From Paralichthys olivaceus (taxonomy: Eukaryota; Chordata; Actinopteri; Pleuronectiformes; Paralichthyidae): DNA of 64,000 bases. The stretch is from positions 16,325,580-16,389,579 of the forward strand of contig NC_091104.1 of assembly GCF_024713975.1 (NCBI RefSeq). The letters are read 5' to 3'. The translations under genes were made by a program, and so were the position numbers. Below are positions 25,242 through 37,254 of this stretch, piece after piece; the stretch's first letter is position 1; each line of letters opens with the position of its first letter. The notes under the pieces are model-generated. The model did not search any database, was not told the DNA's origin, and worked only from the letters and a program-made list of their open reading frames with translations.

Positions 25242-25317
25242 GACTATAGTGGAAACACCAGAGAGCTGCTGTCTGTCCCCACAAGGAGCCACATAAACTT
25301 TTTTTAAACACACAATA

Positions 25318-26697
25318 ATGAAACCTCAGGACATTATGAAGGAAAAGAGCAACCTGTGGATATTTGGATATGGATCCTTAGTGTGGAAACCTGGGTTTGC
25401 TTATAAAAGGAGCAACATCGGTCACATTAAAGGATACAAGAGACGATTCTGGCATGGAGATGATTTTTACAGAGGGGACAAGGAAAAGGTGAGACAGATA
25501 CTTTTTTTTACCATTTAATAATATTCATATTTTTCTACTTGTTTGTATTTGTGAGGTAAATAGCTTGTTGATGTGTGATTTTCTTGCATATTTTCACTGT
25601 GTGTGTCCTTGTTGTCTGCAGCCGGGCAGAGTGGTCACTCTGGTGGAGGATGAGGAGGTAAGCATTGAGTGCTCAGTCTATTTTAATACTGTGTACACAC
25701 TACAGCAGTTAGTAGAACTGAATTCTATCCCTATATATCCCCACTATAGCCTACTACATACTTTCCTACTATCGAGTAAGTTTATATCCTTCTATGCAAT
25801 TATTCTTCTATGAAAAACACATTTCTTTAACCCGAGTCACTGGAGCTGATGAAGTTGGTGTTTTAAAAACTTCCTCGGTTCCAGAATGTCTATTTACTAT
25901 CATAGCAAAGAATTCATTCATGAAAGTCAGTTTTTACTTTGGGGTGCCACAAGATTTTAGATATAGATAGATCAGATAGATTAAATAGATTAGACAGATC
26001 AACTAATTTGGATTCTCCCAGCACAGCAAATGTGCATGAAGAAACATACAAAATAAAAATATAAAAATGAATAATCAGTTGGGTTGAGTCTCATTGATTC
26101 ATCCATGATTCTTTCAATTGTTATTTTTTCCACCTATGATTGTCTACTAAATATTTGCCTGAGGTGTTTGCAGAATACTCAGATGAGCTCTCATATTTTA
26201 CTCTACATTCCTCTATCATTATCATTTCATCATCCTGTGCTCTCTATTGAATCCTCTCTCTTTTATTTTCTCTGCAGGCTTGCACATGGGGTGTGGCCTA
26301 TGAAGTCACTGACTGCCAGATTGAAGAATCCCTCCAGTACCTGAATATGAGAGAGGTTGTGTTGGGGGGCTATATAACACAGATGGTGGAGTTCATCCCC
26401 AAGGAGAAAAGTCAGGGTCCACTGCTGGCCCTCATCTACATCGCCACCTCTAACAACCCCATCTACCTGGGGCCGGCCTCAGATATGGAGATCGCTGCCC
26501 AGATCGCTATCTGCAGGGGCAGCACGGGCCACAACATCGAGTACCTGGTCCGGCTGGCCGAGTTCATGAGGCTGTCCTGCCCAGAGGTGGAGGATGAGCA
26601 CCTCTTCTCCATCGAGGCAGCGGTTCAGAACATTATCAGTGACTGTGGGGGGATCAAGCCCCCAGACCAGAAACCAATGCTGTTGGGAGCTACATAG
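25318..26697 (+). CDS. chac1: Glutathione-specific gamma-glutamylcyclotransferase 1 (ChaC1)
   Basis: Cytosolic enzyme that cleaves glutathione to 5-oxoproline and Cys-Gly; in mammals it is induced by ER and amino-acid stress and has also been reported to block Notch maturation. Exons 25318-25488, 25622-25657 (only 12 codons) and 26278-26697, all in phase 0 with GT-AG borders. The product is 208 aa. Residues 13-23 carry the family substrate loop ([11 protein letters not shown]), residues 58-66 PGRVVTLVE, and residues 90-95 the YLNMRE segment with the conserved glutamate (E95). These are followed by VLGGY, YLGPA and GHNIEYL. The longer N-terminus and the [12 protein letters not shown] and DEHLFSIE segments fit ChaC1 rather than ChaC2. 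It lies 3.0 kb downstream of dll4 in the same orientation, as in human. Confidence 0.95.
25955..26002 (+). repeat. Degenerate GATA-type microsatellite in chac1 intron 2
   Basis: Imperfect AGAT/ATAG units (ATAGATAGATCAGATAGATT and variants) over about 48 bases. Confidence 0.7.
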
Positions 26698-27120
26698 AAA
26701 AACCCCACTCCATAGTGTAGAGAGGGGTTTTATACTGGCTTAAAGGGAAATTAAGTCCCACAAAACATGTTGAAGGGTGTTCGATGCTTGAACAAGGATC
26801 ACCTGATTTGATTTTTATACAGGCTGACAATTTCTGGGTCATAAATTACTGTCACTTCTTCTGTAGTCTCATGTTACTCAGCGCTCTACTTTTGACCTTC
26901 TCACATCTTTCTGCAGATAATTTAAAAAAGTAGGTTACATATGTTACATACACCACTACATACTGTATACAGACTCCATAAGCATGTGATGCTTATGGAA
27001 AGCATCAACAAAGTAAGAGATTACATTCTATGATTTACACCTTTGTTGTAAAAGGGCCTCAAAAGATGTATGTGTACTTTAAAAAAATGTTTAAATAAAA
27101 ACTGCAAGTAAATCTGCATG
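26698..27120 (+). other. chac1: chac1 3' UTR
   Basis: AT-rich sequence from the stop codon to a canonical AATAAA at 27094-27099. No earlier clear signal is seen. Confidence 0.55.
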
Positions 27121-27210
27121 AGTAATACGTGGCAATGGTTTTCCTCAGCTCGCACGTGAGCTTGAAGGAGTCACTTGTATGTCAATGTTTGAGGGCTGCA
27201 CGCTCGATCG

Positions 27211-27226
27211 CATACACACACACACA
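27211..27226 (+). repeat. Short (CA)n tract
   Basis: CATACACACACACACAGA; seven to eight CA units. Confidence 0.7.
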
Positions 27227-27682
27227 GACTCCTCCCACATCACATGTGTGGGATGTACAGCTGCCTGACTTTTCCTCATACAGCTCTGAGCTGCACAAGC
27301 TGAACAGGCTGAAGAGCTTTTAGACTTCTGTTTGTGCACTTACACTTTTCTAACATATTTATTCTGGAGAAGCTATTACTGAGTTCATGTCGCAAACAAA
27401 GCTGTAAAATCTGTTCTTTCACGATGCCAACTTCTGGCAGACACAGTGGTGGGTCAAGCATTTCAAAATTCCTATTGAGCTACCAGGCATTCCTCAAACC
27501 CATTGATTTCAACTTTTAAATGTGCTGTGAATAGAAGAATTCCTAAAGACAGCAGCTATGTCATGTTCGTTGTAAATCATATGCATTTAAAGTGATTCAC
27601 AAACATGTAGGATGTTTAATTTGATGCCATTTACATGTTTTTACCAGTGTAAAAAACAGTAAATCCTGCACTGCATGCACAG

Positions 27683-27703
27683 TGCTGCTGCTGCTGCTGC
27701 TGA
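27683..27703 (+). repeat. (CTG)n trinucleotide run
   Basis: Six to seven CTG/GCT units in non-coding sequence downstream of chac1. Confidence 0.8.
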
Positions 27704-28299
27704 TTTTGTGTGCACATAGTCAACTATAGAGGAAACCAGAGGTCGTGGAGGACTGCCGCCATAGAAGCTTAGCTGGGAGGTGGGGGTGCAGATAGCATTT
27801 CTTTTCCCTGTCTGAACTCCGATCACATGGCAAGAACATGCGCACATGCCGTTTCCTCCGTGGATAAACATGCCCACTTTTTTATTGCTGTACAGCTCTG
27901 TGCTCAATTTCCTAGAAATCAGCAGAAAACTGGGTCAAAGGTACGTAGCTGTAGGAGCAACAGAGAGGTGGGGGAACAGTTCAAGAAGAGCTCACATGTG
28001 CAGAGCGTGTAATGTGGAGGGACACACACAGAACTGTAACCTGTCATTATATAACTACACAGAACAGTGTCCAGAGTTTACTCACAGACAGAAGACATAC
28101 AGACAGCAGTGAGGCCTCTAACAACACAACAAGGTAACGTGGTTAAGTCGCAACACAAATATTTTCATGACTCAGAACTTGGTGTGCTTTCTGCTTCCAG
28201 TCCACAAACTGTAATCTGTTCTCTCCTTTCATTTTAAAGGGCTCACCTTGAATTCACAGCCCAACGGTCCCCTTTAATTCAGTCAAGCTGCACCAAATG

Positions 28300-28460
28300 T
28301 ACAATATCCTAAATATGCCTTGTCAAATGTCAATCCTGGATCCACCCTCTGAATTAAATGGCTTCTTTCCTGATCCAATCCACATCCTTCCTTCAAGTTT
28401 CATTGAAATCTGTCCTGTAGCTTTTGTGTTATCCTGCTCAAATACAAACCATCCAACAAA
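28300..28460 (+). repeat. Dispersed fish repeat fragment
   Basis: The phrases TCAAGTTTCATTGAAATCTG, CCTGTAGCTTTTGTGTTATC and CCTGCTCAAATACAAACCA match the shape of a dispersed repeat I recall as very common in teleosts (a 'caagtttcatgaaaatc...' core followed by a run of short ACAAAC units). Class and orientation were not established. A related, opposite-looking block is at 55950-56110. Confidence 0.45.
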
Positions 28461-28544
28461 CTGACACACAGATCACACATATCTAACACACATATGCTTT
28501 GTTGGTGGCTGCTGTGGCTCAGAACTAACCAGAATTTCATCCTG

Positions 28545-29160
28545 TTTTCCCCATTTGGTGTGCCCAAGTATCCTTGGGCAAGACACTAAACCCCAAATTG
28601 CTCCTGATGGCTATTTTGATGTATGACAGAGAAAGTGCTGCACATAGGAACACATCTGGTGAATGCTCTCAGATCGTATAGTTTACCGATCTCGCCAGAC
28701 CACATTTGGAGCCTCGAGTCCTTTTAACAGTGTGAACACGAATGGGGTCCTGGTCACGATGAAACCCCCCTCCTCAGCTGACGTCCTCTGTGACAGAAAT
28801 ATGTACACATATGTACAACAACAACAGAAGCGATTTTCTCTGCCCTGAGTGCGTCGTCTGTGGGTTTTTTTTATTTCTTCTCCTTGCTGCTTCCTTCCAT
28901 GCATTGCATCTTTGCAAGTGGAAAAGATTAACTTGTTTATTTGCAGATAGTTCGGTGGAAGTGAGATCCAACGAAGAGACGCAGATGGGGCCCCACTTCA
29001 ATGCCAGGTGAGAATTCATAGATCCCACATGTGATTACCAATTGTGTACAGGGCCATAGCACTGTACGAATGGCAAAACTGTACCATTAAGTGCTTTGAG
29101 TGGTCACCAAGACTAGAAAAGTGCCATACAAATACTGCACTTTTACCATTTGATGTAGTT
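28545..29160 (+). repeat. Interrupted dispersed repeat
   Basis: The left part (about 28545-28665) has CCTTGGGCAAGACACTAAACC followed by CAAATTGCTCCTGATGGC. The right part (about 29040-29156) has AAGTGCTTTGAGTGGTCACC followed by AAGACTAGAAAAGTGCCA. From memory these are the two halves of one widespread teleost repeat. About 370 bases of unrelated sequence separate them, which suggests a nested insertion. Inference from recalled consensus only. Confidence 0.4.
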
Positions 29161-30922
29161 TTATGGATCTTCTGTTCATTAAATCAGCTTTAATTTTTCC
29201 CCATTCTTCACTGTCACATACTAACAACACCAAAACTCCTGTTATCTGTATAAGTCAATGTGATATAAAGACACACATTCATGGCCATGCTAAACTTTGT
29301 CAAACAATGTCAGAAAACCCCATCTGCTACTCTATAAAGCCTCTTCTCATTTGTTAATGGGTTGGTATTAGCATTTATTTCTTCATCTATTTGCAGTGAA
29401 CTCCTTATGATTTACATCTCACTCTGGCGCCTCTCATTAGAGCAGTAACAATAAAGGCAAGTCAATCAATACATGCCCCTTACCTCCCTGTTGGGGATCC
29501 TTTGGGGGGATGCAGACAGGATATGAGACCAGTGGTCACCAAGAAAGAAGATACTTTCTCACAAAGACAAACACCAACATCTGTATGTGTCTGATGTTGT
29601 CTTTTTTTTGTGCATCTTCAGCAAATATGTAATACAAGCAAAAAACCCTATGTAGAACCATGTAAAATCTAATATAAATCTCATTATGTTGGCTAACAAC
29701 ACATATACATGGATAGACTGTGATCCCTGTGTCCTTTGAACCCATAATCAATATCATTACCCCTCCTGAGACCCCTTGCACTCCAGGAAAAGATGTCAGT
29801 CATTATCTTCTCAACAGAGACACAGATTATGAGGAACACACACATTATGCTGCAAAGTGGGGTCCGAGGTCATGTCTTCAGGATGTGCGATTGGCCAATC
29901 AAAACCCAGAGCTGTGGCCACACACTCCAAAACACATCATTCCTGCTAATGCATTACCGAGCCTCCACACACCTACATGCTAATGTAAACCCGGCCCGAA
30001 CCCTGACCCTTGACCTTGGCTCGGTCAGTGCAGGGCTGAAGGTCACCCTGGAAGTGTGTTAAAGAGAAAGTGATTGGGCCGCTGATAGAGGCCGTCCGCT
30101 TTAAAGCCCTAAAGCCCCTCAGAGTGAGAGATCAGTTCCGTCCACAGAGGGTCACCTCACCCCTCTCTGTGGACATGGGTGGCTGTGTGGTCATGGAGGC
30201 CACTTACACTGCCCATTAATGAGGCACAAACAATGGCTAATAATTTGGCAGAAGAGCACATGCCTTCTCTCAACCCTCTATCGATCAACAAAGAAGAAAC
30301 TGAAACTAGAGCTCCAGATGTTTTATATTTTATCTAAAGAACAGGTTTCAGAAGAGTCAGATCAAAAGACTGAATCTGGTTTCTGGTTGAGATGAGGTGA
30401 GGTGAGGTTGAGGTGCTCGTCTTGTTCCAGTGAAGCAGAAGGGAAACCACACAGCGCTGACTCATCCATCATCCTACAGTGATAAACTCTATTCTTTAAT
30501 CAATTCATGCACCAGTGGCTGATGTGAAAACTGTTTCTTCTCGTTCAAACAGAAACATGACTCACGTCCACTGGATCTTTTAATCCAATCTGTTCGGAGC
30601 TGAAACCAGGCCTGACAAAATTACAGCTCCAGCCAGATAGCTGCCTCCTGCTTCATTAACATGTTCCATCCCTGAGGAATGACACTTTCACTTCTCTTAA
30701 TTTCATTTCCCTAATCTCATTTACACTCAAACCCACCGCAGCTGCCCTGGCCTGGTGGAGGGGTGTCAGGCTCTTGTGAGATCATCTGTAGGTGAACCTG
30801 TTTTCACCTGTTTGAACTTGAAATGTTTTGTACTAATGAAATCCATGATTTTAAAGCCTTGTCCTGCTGTTTACTGGCATTACTGATGATGTTTAATGAA
30901 GGGAGAGGGGGAGAGAGATACA

Positions 30923-30960
30923 GACAGCAGCAGCAGACAGACAGACAGACAAACCGACAG
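30923..30960 (+). repeat. CAG / CAGA compound microsatellite
   Basis: Four CAG units followed by (ACAG)n units on the + strand. Confidence 0.75.
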
Positions 30961-32674
30961 AATTTAAAGACAGTTTTAGAAAATCTTCCAAGAGATGGCA
31001 CCAAGGAGGATGCTCCTGTGAAGTAGCTGAACGATCCTGCTTCCTTCACCTCCTTTGTAAATAGTTATATTTTATAGAATATATTGGATGCTATAATGTG
31101 GTGCCCTTTTTTTTGGCTTGAGCACCTGCCCCCAAAAATGTCTGTGCATGTGCCTGTCTTGGCCTGATTGCCTAAACTAAGGCATTGTTGCCCTGATGTC
31201 ATCAGAAGATCCTGACCTTTGGGTTAGAAACAACCTCAACCAGAGGGGGAGGAACGAGTCAAATGTATAAAGAGAAAGAACAGGTTCCCTTCGGTGTGCG
31301 TACTACAAACCAACCATTGTGTACCACACTCCGGGCAAGTGTGACAATAGTGTAAGAGATTTGTATTTCCTTCCTCGTTGTCAGAGCGGAATTGCAGAAT
31401 TACCACGACACCGGATTCTATGTTGTGGTCATGGAAATTATTAGTTGCCAAGTTTCCATACAGTGGAATTCCCAGTTGCATGCGATCTGCTTTGATTGAT
31501 GAAGAGTCGTCACACCTTCGAGGATCCTTCTACTGTCACATGTGCACCCTGGGTGCTGTTGTGTTTTGTTTTCGAATTAGTAGTTGACACAAGACGAACT
31601 AAAGGTGTTATTAAAAACATATTTGATTTGACAGTGGTGACAATCAAAGGAGTGATAACAGGGTGTTGTTGAGCCAAATAAATGTGTTGTGGTGTTACCT
31701 TTGTGAACGCAGGGCAATCGGGGGAAGCAGGTGGCAGTGCCAGTGGCATTTGGCAAATAACTGAGGATCTTAACCATTTTTCCCCATCACTAAACATGCT
31801 TAGCTCCATTTTGTTTATCTACTGTGTTATACACCAAAAAACTGAAATCGATTTTGGTCCATTAGGATTTTCTCCTCTGCCACATGTATAAATCCGAGGT
31901 AAACAGTGAAACACAGTATCTCAGCTGCACGGCTACGCTGGGGGCAGGGTGTGGGTGTGGATTGGTGTTAAGGGTATCAATGGCAGTGTGCAGTAATCAC
32001 ACTGTGCACACAGGAGTGGGTGCTTGTTATGGTTAAAAACAACTCACTGAGTTTGTATGGCACACTAACTGCACAATGCTTGGACAGCTCACTAAGTATA
32101 TCTTTAACATATGTTCTGCTCACTTAGTAAATGTCGATACTTTTCTCTGTGGTTGTCAACACATGCAAAAAATAAAATCATTGCACAATATTTCCCCCCT
32201 CAGACCCACACCAGAACTGGCGTGAGACATAGACAGCTGCTGAACGTATGACAGTGAACGCTGGTGAGCAACCGGGAGCAACGTCATGAAACCAAGCTGG
32301 AACAACAAGAGGTGGATGTTATTTAGGGTGTTCTTCTTCTCATTATTTGGGTTCATGCTGACCAATATGCAGTAATAATAGTAATTCCAAAGTCATTTTT
32401 TTCTTTTAAGTGTCTTTGTTATTCTCTGATCACTTTAAAAGAATTTGAAAATCTGTCGTATTTGATCAAGTTTGAGTCTGGAGTGTCTCACTCCAGAAGA
32501 GAAGTAATGAAGCGTAGTTTCCTGCAGCAGATTAACAAAACATCTGTTTCAAATCGTGTTTTTAAGACAAATCAGGAAAGGTCACAAGGTGTGAAGGTGA
32601 TAAAAACAAACATGTTTTCTGAGTTACAAGAGAGAACTCAGTGTTCCAGTGTAGAACCCATTAGAACATTGAGG

Positions 32675-33052
32675 TTAAAGGTTCAGTGTGGGGGATTTAG
32701 TGGCATCTAGTGTTGAGGTTGCTTACTGTAAATAAATGAATACCTCCAACCTCCTCTTCTCCTTCTGGGTGTGTAGAAGAATCTACATTGATCTTCAGGT
32801 AACATAAAAACTCAAAGGGTCCTCTCTTGACCCAATGTTTGGTTTGTCTGTTCTGGGCCAATGTAGAAACATGGCTTTGCGATGTAAAGGGCTATGCAGA
32901 CAATGGTCTTAATATAAAGGCTCATTCTAAGGTAACAAAAACACAACAGCCCTTTGTTTCAAGTGATATACACTGATTAAAAATATCATTATGAATATTA
33001 TACTCCATTTCTGATTATAGATCCCCCTAAATCCTGGACACTGGACCTTTAA
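32675..33052. mobile_element. MITE with TTAA ends
   Basis: The left end reads TTAA-AGGTTCAGTGTG...GGATTTAG. The right end reads CTAAATCCTGGACACTGGACCT-TTAA. The ends are inverted repeats of each other with few mismatches over about 25 bases and both abut TTAA. The body is about 378 bases with no coding capacity. TTAA flanks are the hallmark of piggyBac-type target duplication; a TTA/TAA-type duplication (Harbinger) cannot be ruled out. I recall near-identical elements as very abundant in teleost genomes. Confidence 0.8.
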
Positions 33053-34990
33053 GGTGATTAATTTCACTCCCTGATAATTTTATTTTTTGTAATAATATGG
33101 ACCTTTGGCCTCTGTCATCTGCTCTGTGGATTCAGGGACTGAGTGGAGTTAATGCAGATGATGGATATGGCTCCAGCTCCCCCTGTTGGCAGATACGAGC
33201 TGCATTTGAACTGCACACACAACTTAGACGTTTGCACATACTTGAACAATAAAGAAGGTGCAGCTGACTGGCATTGTGCTTTATGATAACCCTCTTCTTA
33301 TTGTGCTGTATCCCACCCTGCAGGGAATGTAAAATCACAACAACAAGACCTTCTGATCTGTGAGTCCTTTTCTTACGTGCCACTATGGGGGCTCCAGGGT
33401 CTCAGGTTGTCTGATTCACTTTCTTAGCCTGAATCAAAAGGCCCTGGAGGTTTCCTGCCATTTTTCTCTGGAGTGTTTTCTCTCAAAGAACAGGAAAGCA
33501 AGCTCTGTTTCCCACACACTCACAGAGGTTCGATATCACTGACGTTTTATTGTGTCCCACAATCAAGCAGCTGCACAGGCATTGTGACGGCGATACACTA
33601 ACAAAGCTGCAATTTTAAGAGGAACTTGTATTTTTGCAGACGCATGATTATAACTATTACAATTACCACGTTTTAGCACTGACTATGAGTTTGATTTATG
33701 TTGTTTAAACATAATACATTCAATTATCTTCTGCTTTGCCTTTTCGTCACCACTTATGCAATTTACCAGAAACATATTTCTTCTTCTACCCACTCCCTTT
33801 CTCTGGGGCTTCTCTGTTTCAATCACGCTCCACAATCCATAGATCAACAATCTCATCAACATGACCGTGTAGGCGTTCCTCTAAAATGTTGGTCAACAAA
33901 CAAACTCCACACAACATCTTTAATTTTCTGCATGATTCAAATGCTGTGGAATGATGTTTTGTGCTTGTTTGGATAGTTTTATCCCTTTGAAAAGATCAGG
34001 TTCTCATGTTAATAAGCCAATTGCGAGAGAGTTTCCTGTTTGAAGAGATTCTAATCGTGCTCTGCGAATACATACGCTGCTGTGTGGATTGATGTGGAGC
34101 CAATTGAGACTAAAATGAGAAGAAAACACAGATGCTTCAAAGGCCAAAGGGTGAGATGCCTGTTGATATTGTTATCAGCTCCCTGTAATGCAACGGATCA
34201 AAAATTCAGATGTTGAGTTTCTGATGTCTTTATTTGTATGTGGTGTATTATGTCTTTAACAGCTTCTAAAGATCTTGTTATTTCCTGTATTTTTCATGAA
34301 AATTTAATTTAACCTATTATCTGTGCCATCACACCTGATCCACTTAAAAACAACGGACATTAGGTTTTTGTGACATAAATTCAAGTATCTAACAAACCTG
34401 CATCAGATACACGTGACTGTCCTGATAAAAGGTGTTTGAGTTCATTATGCCCTGCTGCTGAGCTTCACAGAAAACCTAAACACAGATTCACTGATGTGAT
34501 TATCACAAACATACACATGCAGGTGACACTGTGTTAGATATGGAAATATACACTAACTCCTCCAAAGCATGTTAAATAATAAGTTCAGTAACAGTTCATT
34601 CACTGTGGAAATTTTGCTTTGCAAGATTTTACATTTCATATTTTAATCACCACTGTTGTTAATTAGCTGCTTATAATTCAGTTGTTTAATTTAACTGTGA
34701 TCATTGTTAGGTTATCTATTTATTGATAAAAGATGGGTACAACATTTATTTATTTTTAATTTTGTTGAGAGCTAGAGGTGAAGATAGATAACACTGTCGT
34801 TCTTGTTCAGTTACGAAGCTGAAGACATTTAGATTAAACCAGAGGAGCCACATGTCTGTTATACTTTTGTCCAGCAAATAGGATTCTTTTTAGACCTTTA
34901 TACAAAGCCATGCTAGTTATTTCCCCATTTCTCTCTTTCTGCTATGCTAACCCCACTAGCCGTCACTTCATATTTACTGTAAAAACCTTA

Positions 34991-35075
34991 CACTGTATAC
35001 AAAGATGGACGACATAACTGCTCCAAAAGAAAGTAAAGCCTAAACATTACAATCGTCCCCTGGTGGCTTACTGCA
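34991..35075 (-). repeat. Dispersed repeat, copy B (-)
   Basis: The reverse complement begins TGCAGTAAGCCACCAGGGG and ends GTCGTCCATCTTTGTATACAGTG. It aligns with the copy at 3764-3845 over the whole length, with moderate divergence. Confidence 0.6.
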
Positions 35076-35534
35076 AAAAAAAGCTGGCCCCCTTTATATT
35101 AGCATATACAGTAGTACACAATTTTAAATACATTTTTCTCAAAGACGTTTTCTTTCATTTTAGGCAGTTCTTATCACACTGATGAAGCTTCAGTTGTTAA
35201 TGTTTCTGGTAAATTTGTTTTATTGCATAGACTCCAAAAGACTTCACCAGTGCAAGATGGGAGGAGCCATAGCCCCAGATATTTTGGCTTCATATTTGTG
35301 TAGAGCTATCATTTGTATCACTATAACGCAAAAAACCCACAACACATTTTGTTATTACAATTTCAATTTGATACAGCTAAATTCTGTTTGGTGCACATCA
35401 CCGATAACAACAAAAAATGACACTGACAATAAGGTGCTACTTGATCATAGAAAGAAGCAGAAAGAGAAAAAACATATTAAGGATTGTTAAATGTGCAGTA
35501 AATCTATGGTTAAATCAGACCATTTTTAAATTCA

Positions 35535-35760
35535 AAGGTTTATTGCTCAACACCAAGCAGATCAACTGAAGTGTTCTTGTCCGACAGTTTTGGTACCGTG
35601 GATCCCACAAGACCGGAGGAGGACTGACCCCCTGCGATGCTCTTCGGAGGGTATAGGGAGATTAGTGCGCCGCTCCTGGACCCCTGCCAGGGTTTAATGG
35701 AGCAGTAGTAACTAAATTGACAGAGATGCTTGATGGCTAACAAAGACCCAAAACACTCAG
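35535..35760 (-). repeat. Possible retroelement 3' end
   Basis: Read on the - strand this block is unusually GC-rich for its surroundings and ends in GAGCAATAAACC, a poly(A) signal, followed by an A-rich stretch. The shape fits the end of an LTR or a processed retrotransposed transcript. One 67-codon frame is open on the - strand, but I recognise no protein. Identity is unresolved. Confidence 0.3.
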
Positions 35761-37236
35761 GCTTTACTTAAAAACTGGGACAGGCTGATTTACCCTAAGC
35801 TGTTTCAGATCCAAATGATTCTATACCGGTTATGAAATTAATTCAGATTAACTGCAAATGCACTGATCCAACAAAAAAAAGGCAAGGAAGCATATCCTGA
35901 TTCACACAGTCACAATGTATTCACAGTCGGAGTTTATGCTTTCCTGCAATAAGCGCTGGCCACAAGTCAAGAATGTGAACAACAGGGGTCCGATAAGAGG
36001 TAGGGCAGAGGAGGGGGGGCGCCACAGATCTGAATTCCCATGAATCACTTGGTGCAGTGACCATTAGGTGCTAGAATTCGAGTTGACCCGGGAAGAGGCT
36101 GTATCCTGGCACTAATAAATTGGAGAGCTACATGGTATGACGCTCTCATGGCAAAATCCCACAGCACAAGCTAGTTCTCTGGGTAATGTGAGTATCATGA
36201 GGGTGAATAGGAATCGAGTCCCAGACTGAAAAAGCTAAACAGATGAAACTATCTAACTGCTACAGCCTCAGATCCACTGCCATTGCTGTCCATACTGCAA
36301 TGTGTCTGTAATGTGAATTGTTAACAACACCTATGTTTTTTATTATGTTGAGTTGTGTACTTTCATTATCCAAAATGTTTCCAACAATGTTCAAACTCAC
36401 AGAAATCCCAAATTTTATTAAGGGTCGATATTTACTTTCATCATATCTTCTTCACCCGTGATTTTGCCCGTCTCTGCTAAAGAAATTAACAGACTTGAAA
36501 CATAAATTTCAAACGACATATGACAAAGGAAAAAGCCAGTTAGCCACTAGCCACTGCTAGCCAGTTAGCCAGCAGCTTATTTCTCCTGCTGCTGTTTGTA
36601 TTGGTCTTGCATAATGGATCACGATTGTTCATCGCTGCAAGCTTTGTGGCTGAAGCTTTGTGGCTGAAGCTCTCCCAATAAATAAACCCAAGTAGATTAT
36701 GTTGAGAAATGATGGTGAAGACAACAACTCCCATGATTCCACTCTGCTTAACAATATCATCAAACTAGGCCTTTTTTTAATTTTTTGATTGAGAGACCAC
36801 TAGTGGCTGAAGTTACATATTGTACACTTAATTGTGGATAATATTTTGCGGCACAAAATGTTTTCATATGGTGCATCAATAAAGAATGCAAGTCTGTGCC
36901 CCAGGGGCAACAACAGAACAGCATCGATGAACACAAGCCTTCAAGTTAATCCATCTCTGTCTATGTTTTATGTCAAAATCAGGCAAGCAGGTCTGAACCT
37001 TTGACCCCCAGTTCCAAACAGTGTCAGAAAGATTATGTTCAGTTCAACGTATGAACACCAAGTGACCCAGCGAGTCCCTGCCATGACTCTCAAGTAACAT
37101 CTAGGAACTAAAGGAGAGGGAGAGCGTTTCCATTATGTGGGGTCTCAGTGTGATGGAAGCAGCCGCCCCAAACTAATCCTCACCATTTAAGAGCCTCTGC
37201 TGTATCTACTTAAATGGACATTATGAAGGAAATGTT

Positions 37237-37254
37237 ATGCAAATGGATTGTTTA
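37237..37254 (+). promoter_or_regulatory. Octamer plus SOX/FOX-like motif
   Basis: A perfect octamer ATGCAAAT (37237-37244) is followed after two bases by ATTGTTTA (37247-37254), which fits SOX and forkhead cores. It lies inside a non-repetitive block (37.05-37.35 kb) between chac1 and the rhov-like gene. Function is inference. Confidence 0.3.

Noticed and set aside
26278-26697. chac2 instead of chac1
   Set aside because: The segments after YLGPA ([20 protein letters not shown]), the VLGGY motif and the position next to dll4 fit ChaC1.
35600-35700. U1-like snRNA or other small RNA gene in the GC-rich block
   Set aside because: A short phrase (TGACCCCCTGCGAT) resembles U1, but the remainder does not fit U1 or any other small nuclear RNA I can recall.
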